This document shows, one piece after another, positions 1 to 10,003 of a DNA stretch of 64,000 nt. This DNA comes from Orobanche coerulescens (taxonomy: Eukaryota; Streptophyta; Magnoliopsida; Lamiales; Orobanchaceae), in NCBI GenBank assembly GCA_033398695.1, contig CM065818.1, forward strand, positions 34,682,001 to 34,746,000, in the 5' to 3' direction. A model generated the notes under the pieces. That model was not told where the DNA came from, did no database searches, and saw only the letters and a list, made by a program, of their open reading frames with translations. The stretch's first letter is position 1; each line of letters opens with the position of its first letter. Position numbers and translations under genes: made by a program.

Positions 1-720
1 ACGCCTAAGCCAAAGGAGGTCTCGACTACTCAGCCCACTCCTCAAATTCCATTTCCACAGCGTTTTCAAAAGCAAAAACTGGACAAGCAGTTTTCCAAAT
101 TCCTCGACGTCTTCAAGAAATTGCACATAAACATTCCGTTCGCCGACGCATTGGAACAGATGCCGAGTTACGTCAAGTTCATGAAAGAGATCTTGTCCAA
201 TAAACGGAAGCTCGAGGAATATGAGACGGTCGCTTTAACGGAGGAGTGCAGCGCTATTTTACAAAAGAAACTCCCACCGAAATTGAGAGATCCGGGAAGT
301 TTCACCATTCCTTGCATCATCGGAAATTCATCTTTTGAAAGAGCCCTATGTGATCTCGGAGCCAGTATAAATCTTATGCCCCTTTCGATTTTTAAAAGTC
401 GGAGATTGGGAAGCCAAGCCGACGGCGCCTCTCTACACCGCCGATAGATCCATCAAATACCCGAGGGGTGTGATAGAGTACGTTTTATTCAAAGTGGATA
501 AGTTCATCTTTCCGGCCGATTTCATCGTACTTGATATGGAAGAAGACCATGATATCCCAATTATTTTGGGAAGACCATTTTTGGCAACAGGCGAGCGTTG
601 ATTGATGTGGAAAAAGGAAAGTGACTTTGCGCGTTCAAGAGGAGCAAGTAACCTTCAATAATATTCGATCCGTAAAATATCCAAGTGACGCTCAAAATTG
701 TTTCCAAGTTGACGTCATTG
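1..720 (+). pseudogene. Athila gag-pol: protease region, frameshifted
   Basis: The frame is open from base 1 to 447 and enters the window in mid-protein. It encodes a basic linker (KFLDVFKKLHINIPFADAL) followed by the retropepsin core. CDLGASINLMP at about 349-384 contains the D-x-G-A catalytic motif, in the plant variant DLGAS. After about 410 the frame shifts. The downstream flap and ILGRPFLAT motif, the second conserved protease block, is readable in another frame at about 554-590. Another shift follows near 590-600. In life this domain would cut the Gag-Pol polyprotein inside the particle. The breaks show it cannot be translated as one piece. The identification rests on the two protease blocks and on their place before RT. 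Confidence 0.85.
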
Positions 721-849
721 ACTCAAGCGTGAGAAAAACTTTTCGAGAAAACAATCCACCCGATCCATTGGAATCCGTTTTGATTGAAATTTAGAGCCAA
801 ATGGAGAGCATGCCGCCTACGTACGACACATGGATGCTTCCCGCCAATC

Positions 850-1930
850 TTTATTCGTAAACCATTCGAGGAGCTAGGAAGTTCACTAACTCGACCGACC
901 CCATCGATTGAAAAACCTCCAAAATTGGAACTCAAAAAGCTGCCACCTCATTTGAAGTATGCATTCACAGGGGGCGACTCCCTTCCAGGTTATTCTTTCG
1001 GCCACATTAGCGGGAGATCAAGAGGCAAAATTATTAAGAGTTTTGAGGGAGTACAAATCTGCTCTTGGATGGTCTATTGCGGATATCAAGGGGATCAGCC
1101 CATCGATTTGCATGCACAAGATTTTGATGGAGGAAGACTACAAACCATCCGTGGAGCATCAACGCCGGCTGAATCCTAACATGAAGGAGGTGGTAAAAGT
1201 CGAGGTTTTAAAACTCCTCGACGCAGGTATGATCTTTCCAATTTCTGATAGTAAGTGGGTAAGTCCGGTTCAAGTTGTGTCGAAAAAGGGTGGGATAACA
1301 GTTGTTCAAAACGATAATAATGAATTAATTCCCACCAGGATTGTTACGGGGTGGCGTATGTGCATAGATTATAGGAAACTAAATAAGGCCACTAGAAAAG
1401 ATCATTTTCCCTTGCCTTTTATTGATCAGATGTTAGATAGATTAGCCGGACACGATTTCTATTGCTTTCTCGATGGCTATTCGGGGTATAATCAGATTTA
1501 CATAGCCCCCGAAGACCAAGAGAAAACGACGTTTACATGTCCTTATGGCATTTTCGCTTATAGGCGCATGCCGTTTGGATTGTGTAATGCGCCGGCGACT
1601 TTTCAACGGTGTATGATGGCTATTTTTCGACATGGTAGAGCGGTGTATTGAGATTTTCATGGATGATTTTTCTGTTTTTGGAGATTCTTTTGACATTTGT
1701 TTGGAAAATTTGCGTAAGGTCTTGCGAAGATGTGAAGAGACCAATTTAGTCTTGAATTGGGAAAAGTGTCATTTTATGGTGCAGGAGGGCATTGTGCTTG
1801 GCCATCGAATATCCTCACATGGAATTGAAGTCGACCGAGCAAAAATTGAGACAATTGAGAAGATGCCTCCACCCACTTCGGTCAAAGGGATTAGGAGTTT
1901 TACGGGACACGCGGTTTTATCGCCGATTTA
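850..1930 (+). pseudogene. Athila reverse transcriptase, frameshifted
   Basis: The RT N-terminal connector (PFEELGSSLTRPTPSIEKPP) begins at about 862 and moves into a second frame near 965. That frame holds the RT palm and fingers: KWVSPVQVVSKKGG, GWRMCIDYRKLNKATRKDHF, DGYSGYNQI and the block MPFGLCNAPATFQRCM. A one-base shift near 1629 moves the catalytic block IFMDDFSVFG (FMDD codons at 1656-1667) into the third frame. Another shift near 1905 separates the thumb from the RT-RNase H connection. FMDD instead of FIDD, together with WSIADIKGISPSICMHKI, is characteristic of the Athila/Tat branch. All catalytic residues are visible, but no single frame holds them. Confidence 0.9.
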
Positions 1931-2490
1931 TTAAGGATTTTTCAAAGATCACGAAGCCGCTGTGCAACTTACTCATGAAAGATGTCCCATTTACTTTCGA
2001 CGAGTCTTGTAAAGAAAGTTTTGAGTTGCTGAAGAGAGCTCTAAGCACGGCACCGGTGATAGTCGCTCCGGATTGGGACCTTCCATTCGAACTAATGTGC
2101 GATGCTAGCGATTTTGCCATTGGGGCTGTTTTGGGGCAGAGACGAGGGAAGGTGTTTCATGTCATATACTATGCGAGCCGAACGCTCGATGACGCCCAAA
2201 GAAATTATGCCACAACGGAGAAGGAATTGTTGGCGGTGATATTTGCATTTGATAAATTTCGGGCCTATCTACTAGGAACAAAGGTGATAGTGTGGACCGA
2301 TCATTCGGCGATAAAGTACCTTTTGGAGAAGAAGGATGCCAAACCAAGGTTAATTCGGTGGGTGCTACTCCTTCAAGAATTCAACTTGGAGATTCGGGAC
2401 AAGAAAGGGACGAGAAAATGTTATAGCCGATCACCTTTCACGGTTAGAGAGTTCCCTCGAGAAGGAAGAAAGTCACCACAAATTTTAGAA
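1915..2490 (+). pseudogene. Athila RNase H domain
   Basis: The frame from about 1910 reads FYRRFIKDFSKITKPLCNLL, the RT-RNase H connection, followed by RNase H. ELMCDASDFAIGAVLGQ carries the first catalytic Asp, YYASRTLDDAQRNYATTEKELLAVIFA the catalytic Glu, and IVWTDHSAIKYLLEKKDAKPRL a further Asp. This domain degrades the RNA strand of the RNA/DNA hybrid. It ends with EFNLEIRDKKGT, after which a frameshift at about 2410 destroys the usual C-terminal sequence. It follows RT without a gap, as expected in a Ty3/gypsy polyprotein. Confidence 0.87.
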
Positions 2491-2499
2491 ACCTTCCCC

Positions 2500-3808
2500 G
2501 ACGAGCACTCTACAAGTTGGATTCAACACATGCGCCTTGGTATGCTGATCTAGTGAACTACTTAGCAAGTAAAACAATTAGACGATCTCTCGCGTCATCA
2601 AAAGAAGAAGCTAATCTCGGACGCTAAGTACTATTTGTGGGACGATCCTTTTCTTTTAAGCGATGCCCGATCAAATTATCCGTAGATGCATTCCAGATGA
2701 GGAAATCCACGGTGTCCGAACCATTGCCATGCATCGCCCTACGGTGGACACTTTAGTGGAAATAGAACAACAGCGAAGGTCTTACAGTCGGGATTTTATT
2801 GGCCGTCCTTATTCAAAGATGCTCACTCCTTTGTGTCTACATGTGATCGGTGTCAACGGACAGGAAACATCTCAAGACGACACGAAATGCCGCTGAACAC
2901 AATACTTGAAGTCGAATTATTTGATGTATGGGGGATCGACTTCATGGGTCCATTTCCCCCATCAAACAAGAATCTCTACATTTTGGTGGCCGTGGATTAC
3001 GTCTCCAAATGGGTTGAAGCGGTGGCACTACCTACGAATGGGTCCAATGTCGTGATCAAGTTTATCAAACAACATATCTTCTCACGCTTTGGGACTCCAC
3101 GTGCTATTATAAGTGATGGTGGGTCACACTTCGACAACAAATTTCTTGATGCGGTTTTGAGAAAATACGGAGTCACTCATCGTGTTGCCACAACATACCA
3201 TCCGCAAACGAGTGGTCAAGTTGAGATATCAAATCAAGAGCTGAAGTGGATTCTAGAAAAGACGGTCAGCTCGTCTCGAAAAGATTGGGCATTTAAACTC
3301 GATGATGCACTTTGGGCGTGCGGATGCGTATAAGACACCTATCGAATGTCGCCCTACAGATTGGTCTATGGAAAAGGTTGCCATCCGCCGTAGAGATGGA
3401 GCACCGTGCTTATTGGGCGATAAAGAAACTAAACTTTGATCTAAAATCCGCAGGGGAAAAGCGGTGTTTGCAGCTGAACGAGTTAGAAGAAATTCGCCAC
3501 AACTCATACGAAAATGCAAAACTTTATAAGGAGCGGACAAAAATTTGGCATGATAAGCACATCACGCAGAGAGAATTTGTCCCGGGTCAAGAGGTGTTGC
3601 TATTCAACTCACGCTTAAAGTTATTTCCCGGGAAATTGCGTTCACGATGGTCGGGACCGTTCACCGTAGTTCAAGTGTTTCCACATGGTGCAGTAGAAGT
3701 TCAAAGAGATGGTCGACAATTCAAAGTTAATGGACAACAGTTGAAGGCATACTTGGGAAATCCAATAGACACGCAGAAAACGAGCGTCACCTTATCCACC
3801 GCCGAATG
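2500..3808 (+). pseudogene. Athila integrase, multiply frameshifted
   Basis: The integrase is spread over at least three frames. The N-terminal zinc region is degraded; only its final Cys pair, in [13 protein letters not shown], is clear at about 2838. The catalytic core reads [14 protein letters not shown] (first Asp), [14 protein letters not shown] (second Asp) and [13 protein letters not shown] (Glu), so the D-D-E triad can be identified. After about 3300 the frame shifts. The C-terminal half ([26 protein letters not shown], then [10 protein letters not shown]) is the Athila integrase C-terminus and ends at a stop at 3807-3809. No chromodomain follows, which separates this element from the chromoviruses elsewhere in the window. 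Confidence 0.87.
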
Positions 3809-3850
3809 AACGCGAGAGAAGTCCGGCTGAAGACTATAAACTTAGCGCTT

Positions 3851-3868
3851 CTCGGGAGGCAACCCGAG
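3851..3868 (+). other. conserved hairpin after Athila pol
   Basis: CTCGGGAGGCAACCCGAG is a perfect 6-bp stem (CTCGGG/CCCGAG) with a 6-base loop, lying 43 bases after the pol stop. A GGGAGGCAACCC hairpin at the end of pol is a recurrent feature of Athila/Tat-type plant elements. Its function is not known to me; an RNA structure in the genomic transcript is the simplest reading. Confidence 0.7.
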
Positions 3869-4013
3869 TATTAGTTGTAGATTCTTTGTTGTTTGCTTGC
3901 ATTCTTAGAGTCTCTTTTTGTCATCTTTCCTCTTGGATCCATCCTTTCCTCTCATTTTAATTCGTGTAAAATTTCTGTGCAGGAATCAGCAAAAAGGGGA
4001 TAAATTCAATAAT

Positions 4014-4332
4014 GGGCCGCGGCACAGTCCAGGTGAGCCGCGGCACACACCGGTGAGAAAAATGGCCGATCAAAGCGTACCTGTGCGCGGCATGATCTTG
4101 CGAGCCGCGGCACACCAGTTCTTGAGCCGCGGCACCGCCCGAGCCGCGGCACACTAAATGGTCAAGAAACGCCAGGCGCCTGCTTTGAGCCGCGGCATAC
4201 TAAAGTGAGCCGCGGCACACTTTAACACCGAGCCGCGGCATACGAAATCGAGCCGCGGCACCGACGGCATATCAAAACGTCCAAATCCGATGTACTTTGG
4301 GCCGCGGCTCACTTTTATTGTGCCGCGGCACC
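4014..4332 (+). repeat. array of about 12 GAGCCGCGGCAC motifs (internal)
   Basis: About twelve copies or near copies of GAGCCGCGGCAC sit at irregular spacing, for example near 4014, 4034, 4099, 4123, 4140, 4186, 4207, 4230, 4248, 4300 and 4320. Each contains the 8-bp palindrome GCCGCGGC with two CpG sites. Sequence between copies is unrelated, so this is not a simple tandem repeat. The same word is arrayed in the LTR of this element at 6256-6425. Confidence 0.9.
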
Positions 4333-4382
4333 CGTCGCAAAATAAGAGCAGCCAGGTCAAGCTCTTTCGGTCGATCGGCTGC

Positions 4383-4389
4383 ATATATA
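4383..4389 (+). promoter_or_regulatory. TATA-like sequence below the internal array
   Basis: GCATATATAC lies about 50 bases downstream of the last internal GCCGCGGC motif. The distance and order resemble the LTR, where the array precedes TATAAATA. It may mark an internal promoter near the 3' end of the element, but the match is weak and no product is evident downstream. Confidence 0.3.
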
Positions 4390-5337
4390 CTTCTTCCCTT
4401 CATTCCTTCCCTCCCGCACACGATGAGGTTAGTCGGGTCCATTCTATCAGTCTCCTTCTCAAATTCTCCGTAATTTTTGATTTCTAAATCGAGGTGATTT
4501 TGATGTGAAAAGATTTGGAGTTTTATATTGCTAGTTGTTCTTCATTGTTGTTTCGAAATGGAGTTGGAATATGGGGAATTTGTTATTGTGATGGAATTGA
4601 TGTTTATGAACGAATTGTTGATGATGGTTTTTGTAATTCGGGGCTACAATCTGTGTTATTATTTTTGGGATTTGGAATTAACCATCAAAATTTTTGTTCT
4701 TCATTTTAACTTGTGCACACAAGGTGTTTGATAAATTGCGGCAATGGAAAATGGATCATTCGAAGCACCACCCTCCTCACCGGACGATCTGGCACCGGCT
4801 CTGAGCAGCGGTGGAGGGAGTACTTGACCTTTACTTTTCTTGCATTTCATTTTTGTCCATTGAGGTCAATGTACGTCCTAAGTTTGTGGGGGATTTACAT
4901 TGATCTGCATTCATTCTGTACTCTATTTTCTTCTTGTACATTATATTTTGTCGCACTTTTCTTTCTTTGCGAAAATTTTTTTAATAGCCTTGCTTGCCGT
5001 AGTTTTTCTTTATTCGTGAATTTTCGTGCTTCTATTATGTGTGATACGATGTTACGACACTGTCTTTCTCTACGAAGAAGCGGGCGAGTTTTAGTCGAGT
5101 TGTAGTCGATTATTTCGTTCTACTTAGTATTCAATTAGGTCAGAAATTTTTCGTGATTATAGAGTAATTGTCAGATAAGTGAATATAAATAATTGTTTTT
5201 AATCCCCATCAATAAGTTTGGATACATTTTCCTGATAGTGAGTCGATCTTGTTTCTTTAGTCGTGTTGGCACTTAAATTGAGTTTAGAGTCGGGCAGTTT
5301 TTCCCTAAAAGTCGAGATAATGTGTTCTATGAAGGGA

Positions 5338-5645
5338 AGTTTAGTAACCGGGGGTATTCGCGTGACCCGTTGTTTACTCTCGCGTAAAACGACGACCCCG
5401 ATTAGACTAGTGATTTAGTGATTTCACATGTGCCAATGATAGGGAGCCTAGTAACCGGGGGTATTCGCGTGAACCCATTGTTTACTCTCGCGTAAAGCAG
5501 CAACCTTGATTCGGACATGCGGAAATTAGGTATTCGAGTTGTTTCTCCGTAGACGGAACTTAGTAACTAGAAGCATCCATGTGCCCCATGAGTGTCTTTT
5601 ACGTCAAACGGTTTCCTAATACATGAGAATGGAAGTTCCACCCTA
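5338..5645 (+). repeat. three diverged direct repeats of about 105-115 bp
   Basis: The phrase TAGTAACCGGGGGTATTCGCG begins copies at about 5343 and 5449, and a more diverged copy (TAGTAACTAGAAGCATCCATG) at about 5565. The first two continue with TGTTTACTCTCGCGTAAA. They form a local tandem array in the Athila 3' non-coding region. Confidence 0.75.
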
Positions 5646-6076
5646 GGATTATCCCGATGAAACATCCCGAGATCCTAACCTAGTGGTCGACTCGAATCAA
5701 ATTCTTAAGCATATTTATATAAGGGGATACTGTCCGAGGTTTATTTGTTATGAGACTCGTGAAAAAATTGTGCCGTTAGACTGTGGAACGCGACGAACTA
5801 GCTTGTTTATGTTAGCCTTTCATATTGACGGTTGATTTGACTCATGTTTTGTTGATCTTTGAGCTGAGTTTTCTTCATAAACAAATGATTAGGACTGAAC
5901 TTGATTACTTTGCGGTATCACTATTCTGAGTGCAGCTCGCTTTTATGACACTCATATTATTTAGAGAGAATGGCAGGATAGTATTGATTAGGTTGAACAC
6001 TATGAGTTGCACGATGATTCACGACATTCTTTTATTGACTTTAATTCTTTTTGCTTGAGGACAAGCAAAGGCTTAA

Positions 6077-6089
6077 GTTTGGGGGTATT
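6077..6089 (+). other. polypurine tract of the Athila element
   Basis: AGTTTGGGGGTATT directly precedes the TGTTAGG start of the LTR, downstream of GAGGACAAGCAAAGGCTTA. This is the conserved plus-strand primer context of Athila/Tat elements and fixes the LTR start. Confidence 0.8.
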
Positions 6090-6255
6090 TGTTAGGCGTA
6101 TTTTTATACGCTTATTTATCATTATTTTGTAGTATTTTGGGAGTGTGAAATCATCTAAATGAGCTTTTAATGCCTTAATTTTGTATGATTGACAGGAAAT
6201 TGAAGTCCGGAAGCTTAAACGAGGCAAAACGGGCGAAAACGGCAAAACTGGACTA

Positions 6256-6425
6256 TGAGCCGCGGCACAAGGAAGCCGAGCCGCGGCAAAGGAAGACACC
6301 ACCAAGAGCGAGTAGTAGTGTACTGCGTGCCGCGGCACCCATGTGAGCCGCGGCACGAAGGATTTAATTACGCCTGTGGTATTGATTTTGGCGATGTGCG
6401 CGGCACAGAGTTGAGCCGCGGCACA
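6256..6425 (+). repeat. array of GAGCCGCGGCAC motifs in Athila U3
   Basis: Six motif copies or near copies occur at about 6256, 6275, 6329, 6344, 6397 and 6412, irregularly spaced, the last one about 90 bases upstream of TATAAATA. The core GCCGCGGC is palindromic with two CpGs. Position and design match the other pre-TATA arrays in this window, although the motif sequence differs. Confidence 0.9.
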
Positions 6426-6517
6426 CTTAGCGGGTTTGGTACGTCTGCGCGGATTTTGGGCCGTTTGAAGCCGATTTCAACCAACTAATACGGACGCGAT
6501 TTATGGAAGTCTTGAGC

Positions 6518-6525
6518 TATAAATA
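6518..6525 (+). promoter_or_regulatory. TATA box of the Athila LTR
   Basis: GCTATAAATAGGGC is a canonical plant TATA box. It is followed by an A-rich, leader-like sequence and preceded by the GCCGCGGC array, so it marks the retroelement promoter. The strength of the call comes from the consensus match and its position within U3. Confidence 0.75.
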
Positions 6526-7415
6526 GGGCTTAAGACCCTAATTTAATCATGGTGGAATCATTAAATCTAAACCTAAGAGAGCTTAAGCTTGGAGACGAGA
6601 AGAGGAGGAAGCGAGAGGAATTCAAGGCGAGGCGGAAGTCAAGAACGGAGGAATCAGAGCTTCATCTGCGTTTGAATTTTATGATTTCATTTATTTATTG
6701 TATTTTCGCTTTTTAGTATGTCAGGCTAAAGCCCTAATCTAGGGTTTTGATGAAACCTTTATTTTGACGAATTGATTGAGGTTATCCAATTTATTACCTT
6801 TTTATTGAGTTTTCCCAATTATGTTTAATGCTTGCAATTATCTGGCCAATAGTTGTATTGATTTAATCATTCACTTCGAATCGGGAGAGGAGACTTGGTG
6901 AGGAACTATTGGTGAGGACCGTTTTATTCTGTGAGATAGGAATATACTCATAGGAACTACGTGGCCTTTAGGAGATTTCATGCTTTTTGCCTAGCGACGA
7001 GATAATTCACCTAGGGATAGAGTGCGTTAGTCGTCGTTAGATAAATCTATTGACCTCGGGAGAGGCGGTAGAATATATTAGCAATCTCCGCCTTCAATAA
7101 ATTGGGAAAATTATTTATTACGGATAATCAAGATTAAATTCGGATAAATTAAGGTGGATTCAGAACTCTAGACTTATTTATAATTTGATTCCTTTTATTC
7201 AAGCTATCGTTTTCTGTTTAGTCTTTCAGTAATTCTTTTAGTTATTAATCCAAAAACCCAACTTCGATTGTTCAAATAAAATTGGGATACGAAAACGTCG
7301 GTAGTTAGAGATTCAATCCTCGTGGGAACGATACTCTACTTATCACTTTATTACTTGTAAACGATGACGTGCACTTGCGTGTAGGAAATATCGCAACATT
7401 CACGCATACCTATCA

Positions 7416-7862
7416 TAACCTTACGATTCAATTATTGACTATCCTAGAGTGAAATCCATGTGACTGAATCAAGGTGAGTCGTATCCGAGTATACTAATCC
7501 AATTAGTATACCTATACCGAATGCTCCAGCTACTCCTGAGCGACTACATGCACATGTCCAAGCATACGATATACAAGTCTTTCATTAAAACTTAATGCCC
7601 AATTAAGTTTTATCGACTTGTGGATAAGTTAAGCAATTTGAGTTCTAAACACTTCCAGTGCACGACTCCTTATCTCATAAGAAGTGGAATGCTTCTACTC
7701 AAAAGCACGGACATCATTTCTATTTATTTACCAAATCAAGAACGCCAATGACATATAATAAATAAAGAATTAATCACTGCCTTTTATTAATGAATACATA
7801 ATCACATATAGATGCCCTAACTCTCTTATCCTTAGAGTGGCATTGGAGGGTATACGCTAACA
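7416..7862 (-). repeat. 3' LTR of the copia element
   Basis: On the minus strand, TGGGAGAT followed by TGTTAGCGTATACCC at 7862 is the classical copia polypurine tract and LTR start. The LTR continues leftward through AT-rich, non-coding DNA to the Athila LTR at 7415. I cannot tell whether its far end is complete or cut by the Athila insertion, because no second copy is in the window. Confidence 0.75.
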
Positions 7863-7877
7863 ATCTCCCATTTGCAC

Positions 7878-8460
7878 TCAATGCCACATATTGTCATATC
7901 TAATACCCATGTTATCCAAATGTCGCTCCAAGACAATCTGCGATAGTGGCTTGGTAAGCGGGTCAGCAAGGTTATTTGCTGAGTCTACCCTCTGCAGTTG
8001 AATATATCTATTATTCACCATCTCTCTGATGATGTGATACTTTCTCTCAATATGCTTGGTCTTATGATGAGACCTGGGTTCTTTATCATGTGCAACAACT
8101 CCTTCGTTGTCACAGTAAAGCGGCACTAGCAGCTTTTCAATTGGGACTACTTGAAGTTCTTCAAGATACTTCTTGATCCAAAATGCTTCCCTTGATGCCT
8201 CTGAGGCTGCCTGGTACTCGGCTTGGAAGGTGGAATGTGCAGTCGCAGTTTGCTTGGAACTCATCTAAGAAACTGCTCCACCATTCAGAGCAAATATGTA
8301 CCCAAAGTGGACTTTCCTTTATCCATATCGCCACCAAAATCCGAGTCCGTGAACCCATCCACTCTAACTTCTCCGCCACCATATATAAGAACCATTTCTT
8401 TAGTCCTTTTAAGGTACTTTAGAACGTTCTTTACAGCTGTCCAATGTTCTTTACCTGGGG
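7878..8460 (-). pseudogene. copia RNase H domain, frameshifted
   Basis: The minus-strand frame 8264-7878 encodes the end of RNase H: SSKQTATAHSTFQAEYQAAS (with the conserved A-E-Y), PLYCDNEGVVAHDKEP (catalytic Asp) and HHKTKHIERKYHIIREMV, ending ANNLADPLTKPL and a stop at 7878. This is the usual C-terminus of copia Pol, a few bases before the polypurine tract. Between about 8270 and 8460 the preceding part is shifted into other frames. Family assignment is secure; function is lost. Confidence 0.88.
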
Positions 8461-9326
8461 TTGCTTGAAACTTGACTGACTATGCTCACAACATATGCAA
8501 TATCCGGTCTCGTGCACAACATTGCGTACATGAGGCTACTCACAGCCGATGCATAGGGTACCTGTCTCATCTCCATCATGTCTTCCTCACTTTGAGGAAA
8601 CATATTTTTGGAGAGCTTTAAACCATGTCGCATAGGTAAGACCCTCTTTTAGAAGCTTCCATCCTAAACCTCTTTAGGATCTTTTCTATATAGAGGGATT
8701 GGGAAAGTCCTAATATTCTCTTCGCTCTATCCTTATAGATGCGAATACCCAGAATATATGAAGCTTCTCCCAAGTATTTCGTGGAGAATATGTTTAAAAG
8801 CCAAGCTTTCACAGAACTAAACAGTCCAACGCCGTTTCCTATTAGTAGAATGTCATCTACATATAGTACTAAGAACGCGATATTTCTCCCACTAACCTTC
8901 ATGTAAACACAAGGCTCATCTTCATTTTGCATGAAGTTAAACTCTTTTACAGCTTCGTCAAAATGATGATTCCAACTTTGCAAAGCTTGCTTCAGTCCAT
9001 AAATAGCATGCTGAAGTTTGCAAACTTTATGAATATTAGTGGTGAACACGAAGCCTATAGGCTGTTCCATATAGATTTCCTCTTCGAGGTATCCATTTAT
9101 AAAATTTGTCTTCACGTTCATTTGCCATATCTCATAATCATAGTGAGTGGCTACGGCAAGCATCATGTGAATAGACTTGATCATGGCAACTGGTGAGAAG
9201 GTTTCATGATAATCGATTCCTTCTCTTTGAGTAGGCTTCTACGATGCCATCCCCATCGGTCTTCCTTTTGAAAATCCATTTATTCTCAATGGGCACTATG
9301 ACCTCTGGTCGATCTACTAAAGTCCA
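8451..9326 (-). pseudogene. copia reverse transcriptase, broken
   Basis: The minus strand reads VWTLVDRPEVIVPIENKWIF at about 9320, then the main RT block from 9184. WQMNVKTNFINGYLEEEIYM replaces the usual MDVKTAFLNG, so the first catalytic Asp is Asn here. YGLKQALQSWNHHFD and VLYVDDILLIGN (the YVDD active site) are clear, followed by STKYLGEASYILGIRI. Frame changes occur near 9190 and 8630, and the part to 8451 (PYASAVSSLMYAMLCTRPDI) is in a third frame. RT is followed by RNase H as expected. The missing catalytic Asp is decay beyond simple frameshifting. Confidence 0.9.
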
Positions 9327-9489
9327 TGTAATACCTGTACTTTTTATAGAATGTTTGACCTTTCCGTTCTTCCTCTTTTGTCGCTCTGTAAACACTTTGA
9401 GATGTTGTCGATGCTGATTTAGAGTTTTGTACCTTTTTGGATCATGATCATGTTGACTGGACCTTTCGGCAGTGTTATGGGACAGGCAG

Positions 9490-9986
9490 ATAGCGCACGC
9501 TAGACCTAGGCTAACGCACGCTATTTCTACTTGAGTAGTGCACGCTAGCTTTGAGCCTTAGCGCATGCTAACAGTTCGGGCTTGGCAGAGGCAGTAGCTA
9601 ATTCTGCCCTCTGGACTAGCAATTAGCGCACGCAAGGCAGTAGATAGCGTACACTATTCGTGTTCAGTAGCGCATGCTAACATCACTCGTAGCGCACGCT
9701 GACGAGTTGAGTCGACAGAGGCAGTGAGGTATTTCTACTTTCTGGACTATCAGGTAATGCACGCTAGGAAGCAGCTAGTGCATGTTATGAGTGTTGCGTA
9801 GTGCGCGCTAGTGCCCAGTCGTAGCGCACGCTAGCGGAGTTGGGCAATGAACTGGAATATTTGCAGGATACCAGTTAGCGCACGCTAAGGTGTGGTAGTG
9901 CGTGCTAACATCTCAGGACAGAAGCCACTGGACTACCGGCTGACCCCGTTAACGCACGCTAACCCCGATTTTTAGCATGCGCTAAC
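9490..9986 (+). repeat. array of about 16 TAGCGCACGCTA palindromes, H 5' LTR
   Basis: About sixteen copies or one-mismatch relatives of TAGCGCACGCTA (for example TAACGCACGCTA and TAGTGCACGCTA) are spread over 500 bp at irregular 20-40 bp spacing. The words are near palindromes with two CpGs separated by two bases. Many variants are CpG to TpG or CpA changes. The array ends ten bases before the TATA box. Confidence 0.93.
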
Positions 9987-9995
9987 CTGGCACTG

Positions 9996-10003
9996 TATAT
10001 AAG
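9996..10003 (+). promoter_or_regulatory. TATA box, H 5' LTR
   Basis: TGTATATAAGGGGC follows directly after the palindrome array and precedes a pyrimidine-rich leader. It is conserved in the 3' LTR copy at 13139. Confidence 0.75.

Larger units (their letters stand above)
3869..6076 (+). other. Athila 3' internal non-coding region
   Basis: This 2.2-kb stretch lies between the pol stop and the polypurine tract. Some Athila elements carry an env-like gene here. I found no credible coding frame, signal peptide or transmembrane pattern in it; the longest open stretch (4713-5105) has no recognisable domain. It holds an array of GAGCCGCGGCAC motifs (4014-4332), a TATA-like sequence (4383-4389), AT-rich leader-like DNA (4400-5330) and three diverged direct repeats (5338-5640). 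Confidence 0.7.
1..7415 (+). mobile_element. Athila-lineage Ty3/gypsy LTR retrotransposon, 5' part outside window
   Basis: The window opens inside the gag-pol region of a plus-strand Ty3/gypsy element. The order protease, reverse transcriptase, RNase H, integrase, long non-coding 3' region, polypurine tract, LTR is that of Athila-type plant elements. The protease reads CDLGASINLMP, the RT active site is FMDD, and the polypurine tract lies in the typical context GCTTAAGTTTGGGGG. The pol frame is interrupted by several frameshifts, so the copy is dead. The 5' LTR, PBS and most of gag lie before position 1, so the target duplication cannot be checked. The right end at 7415 is the CA of the 3' LTR and abuts copia LTR sequence. 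Confidence 0.9.
6090..7415 (+). repeat. 3' LTR of the Athila element
   Basis: The LTR runs from TGTTAGGCGT after the polypurine tract to ATACCTATCA at 7415, about 1.33 kb. The array of GAGCCGCGGCAC motifs and the TATA box place the U3/R border near 6550. The downstream half is AT-rich and non-coding. Only one LTR copy is in the window, so its age cannot be estimated. The right end abuts copia LTR sequence. Confidence 0.85.

Noticed and set aside
4713..5105. 130-codon open frame in the Athila 3' region as a possible env-like gene
   Set aside because: It has no start context, no recognised domain and no clear signal peptide or membrane-anchor pattern, only biased AT-rich coding. Other frames there are equally open by chance.
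9490..9986. CRISPR-like array of palindromic repeats with spacers
   Set aside because: The units are only 10-12 bp, spacing is irregular, copies vary, and they lie in LTR promoters of plant retrotransposons. No cas gene or prokaryotic context exists.
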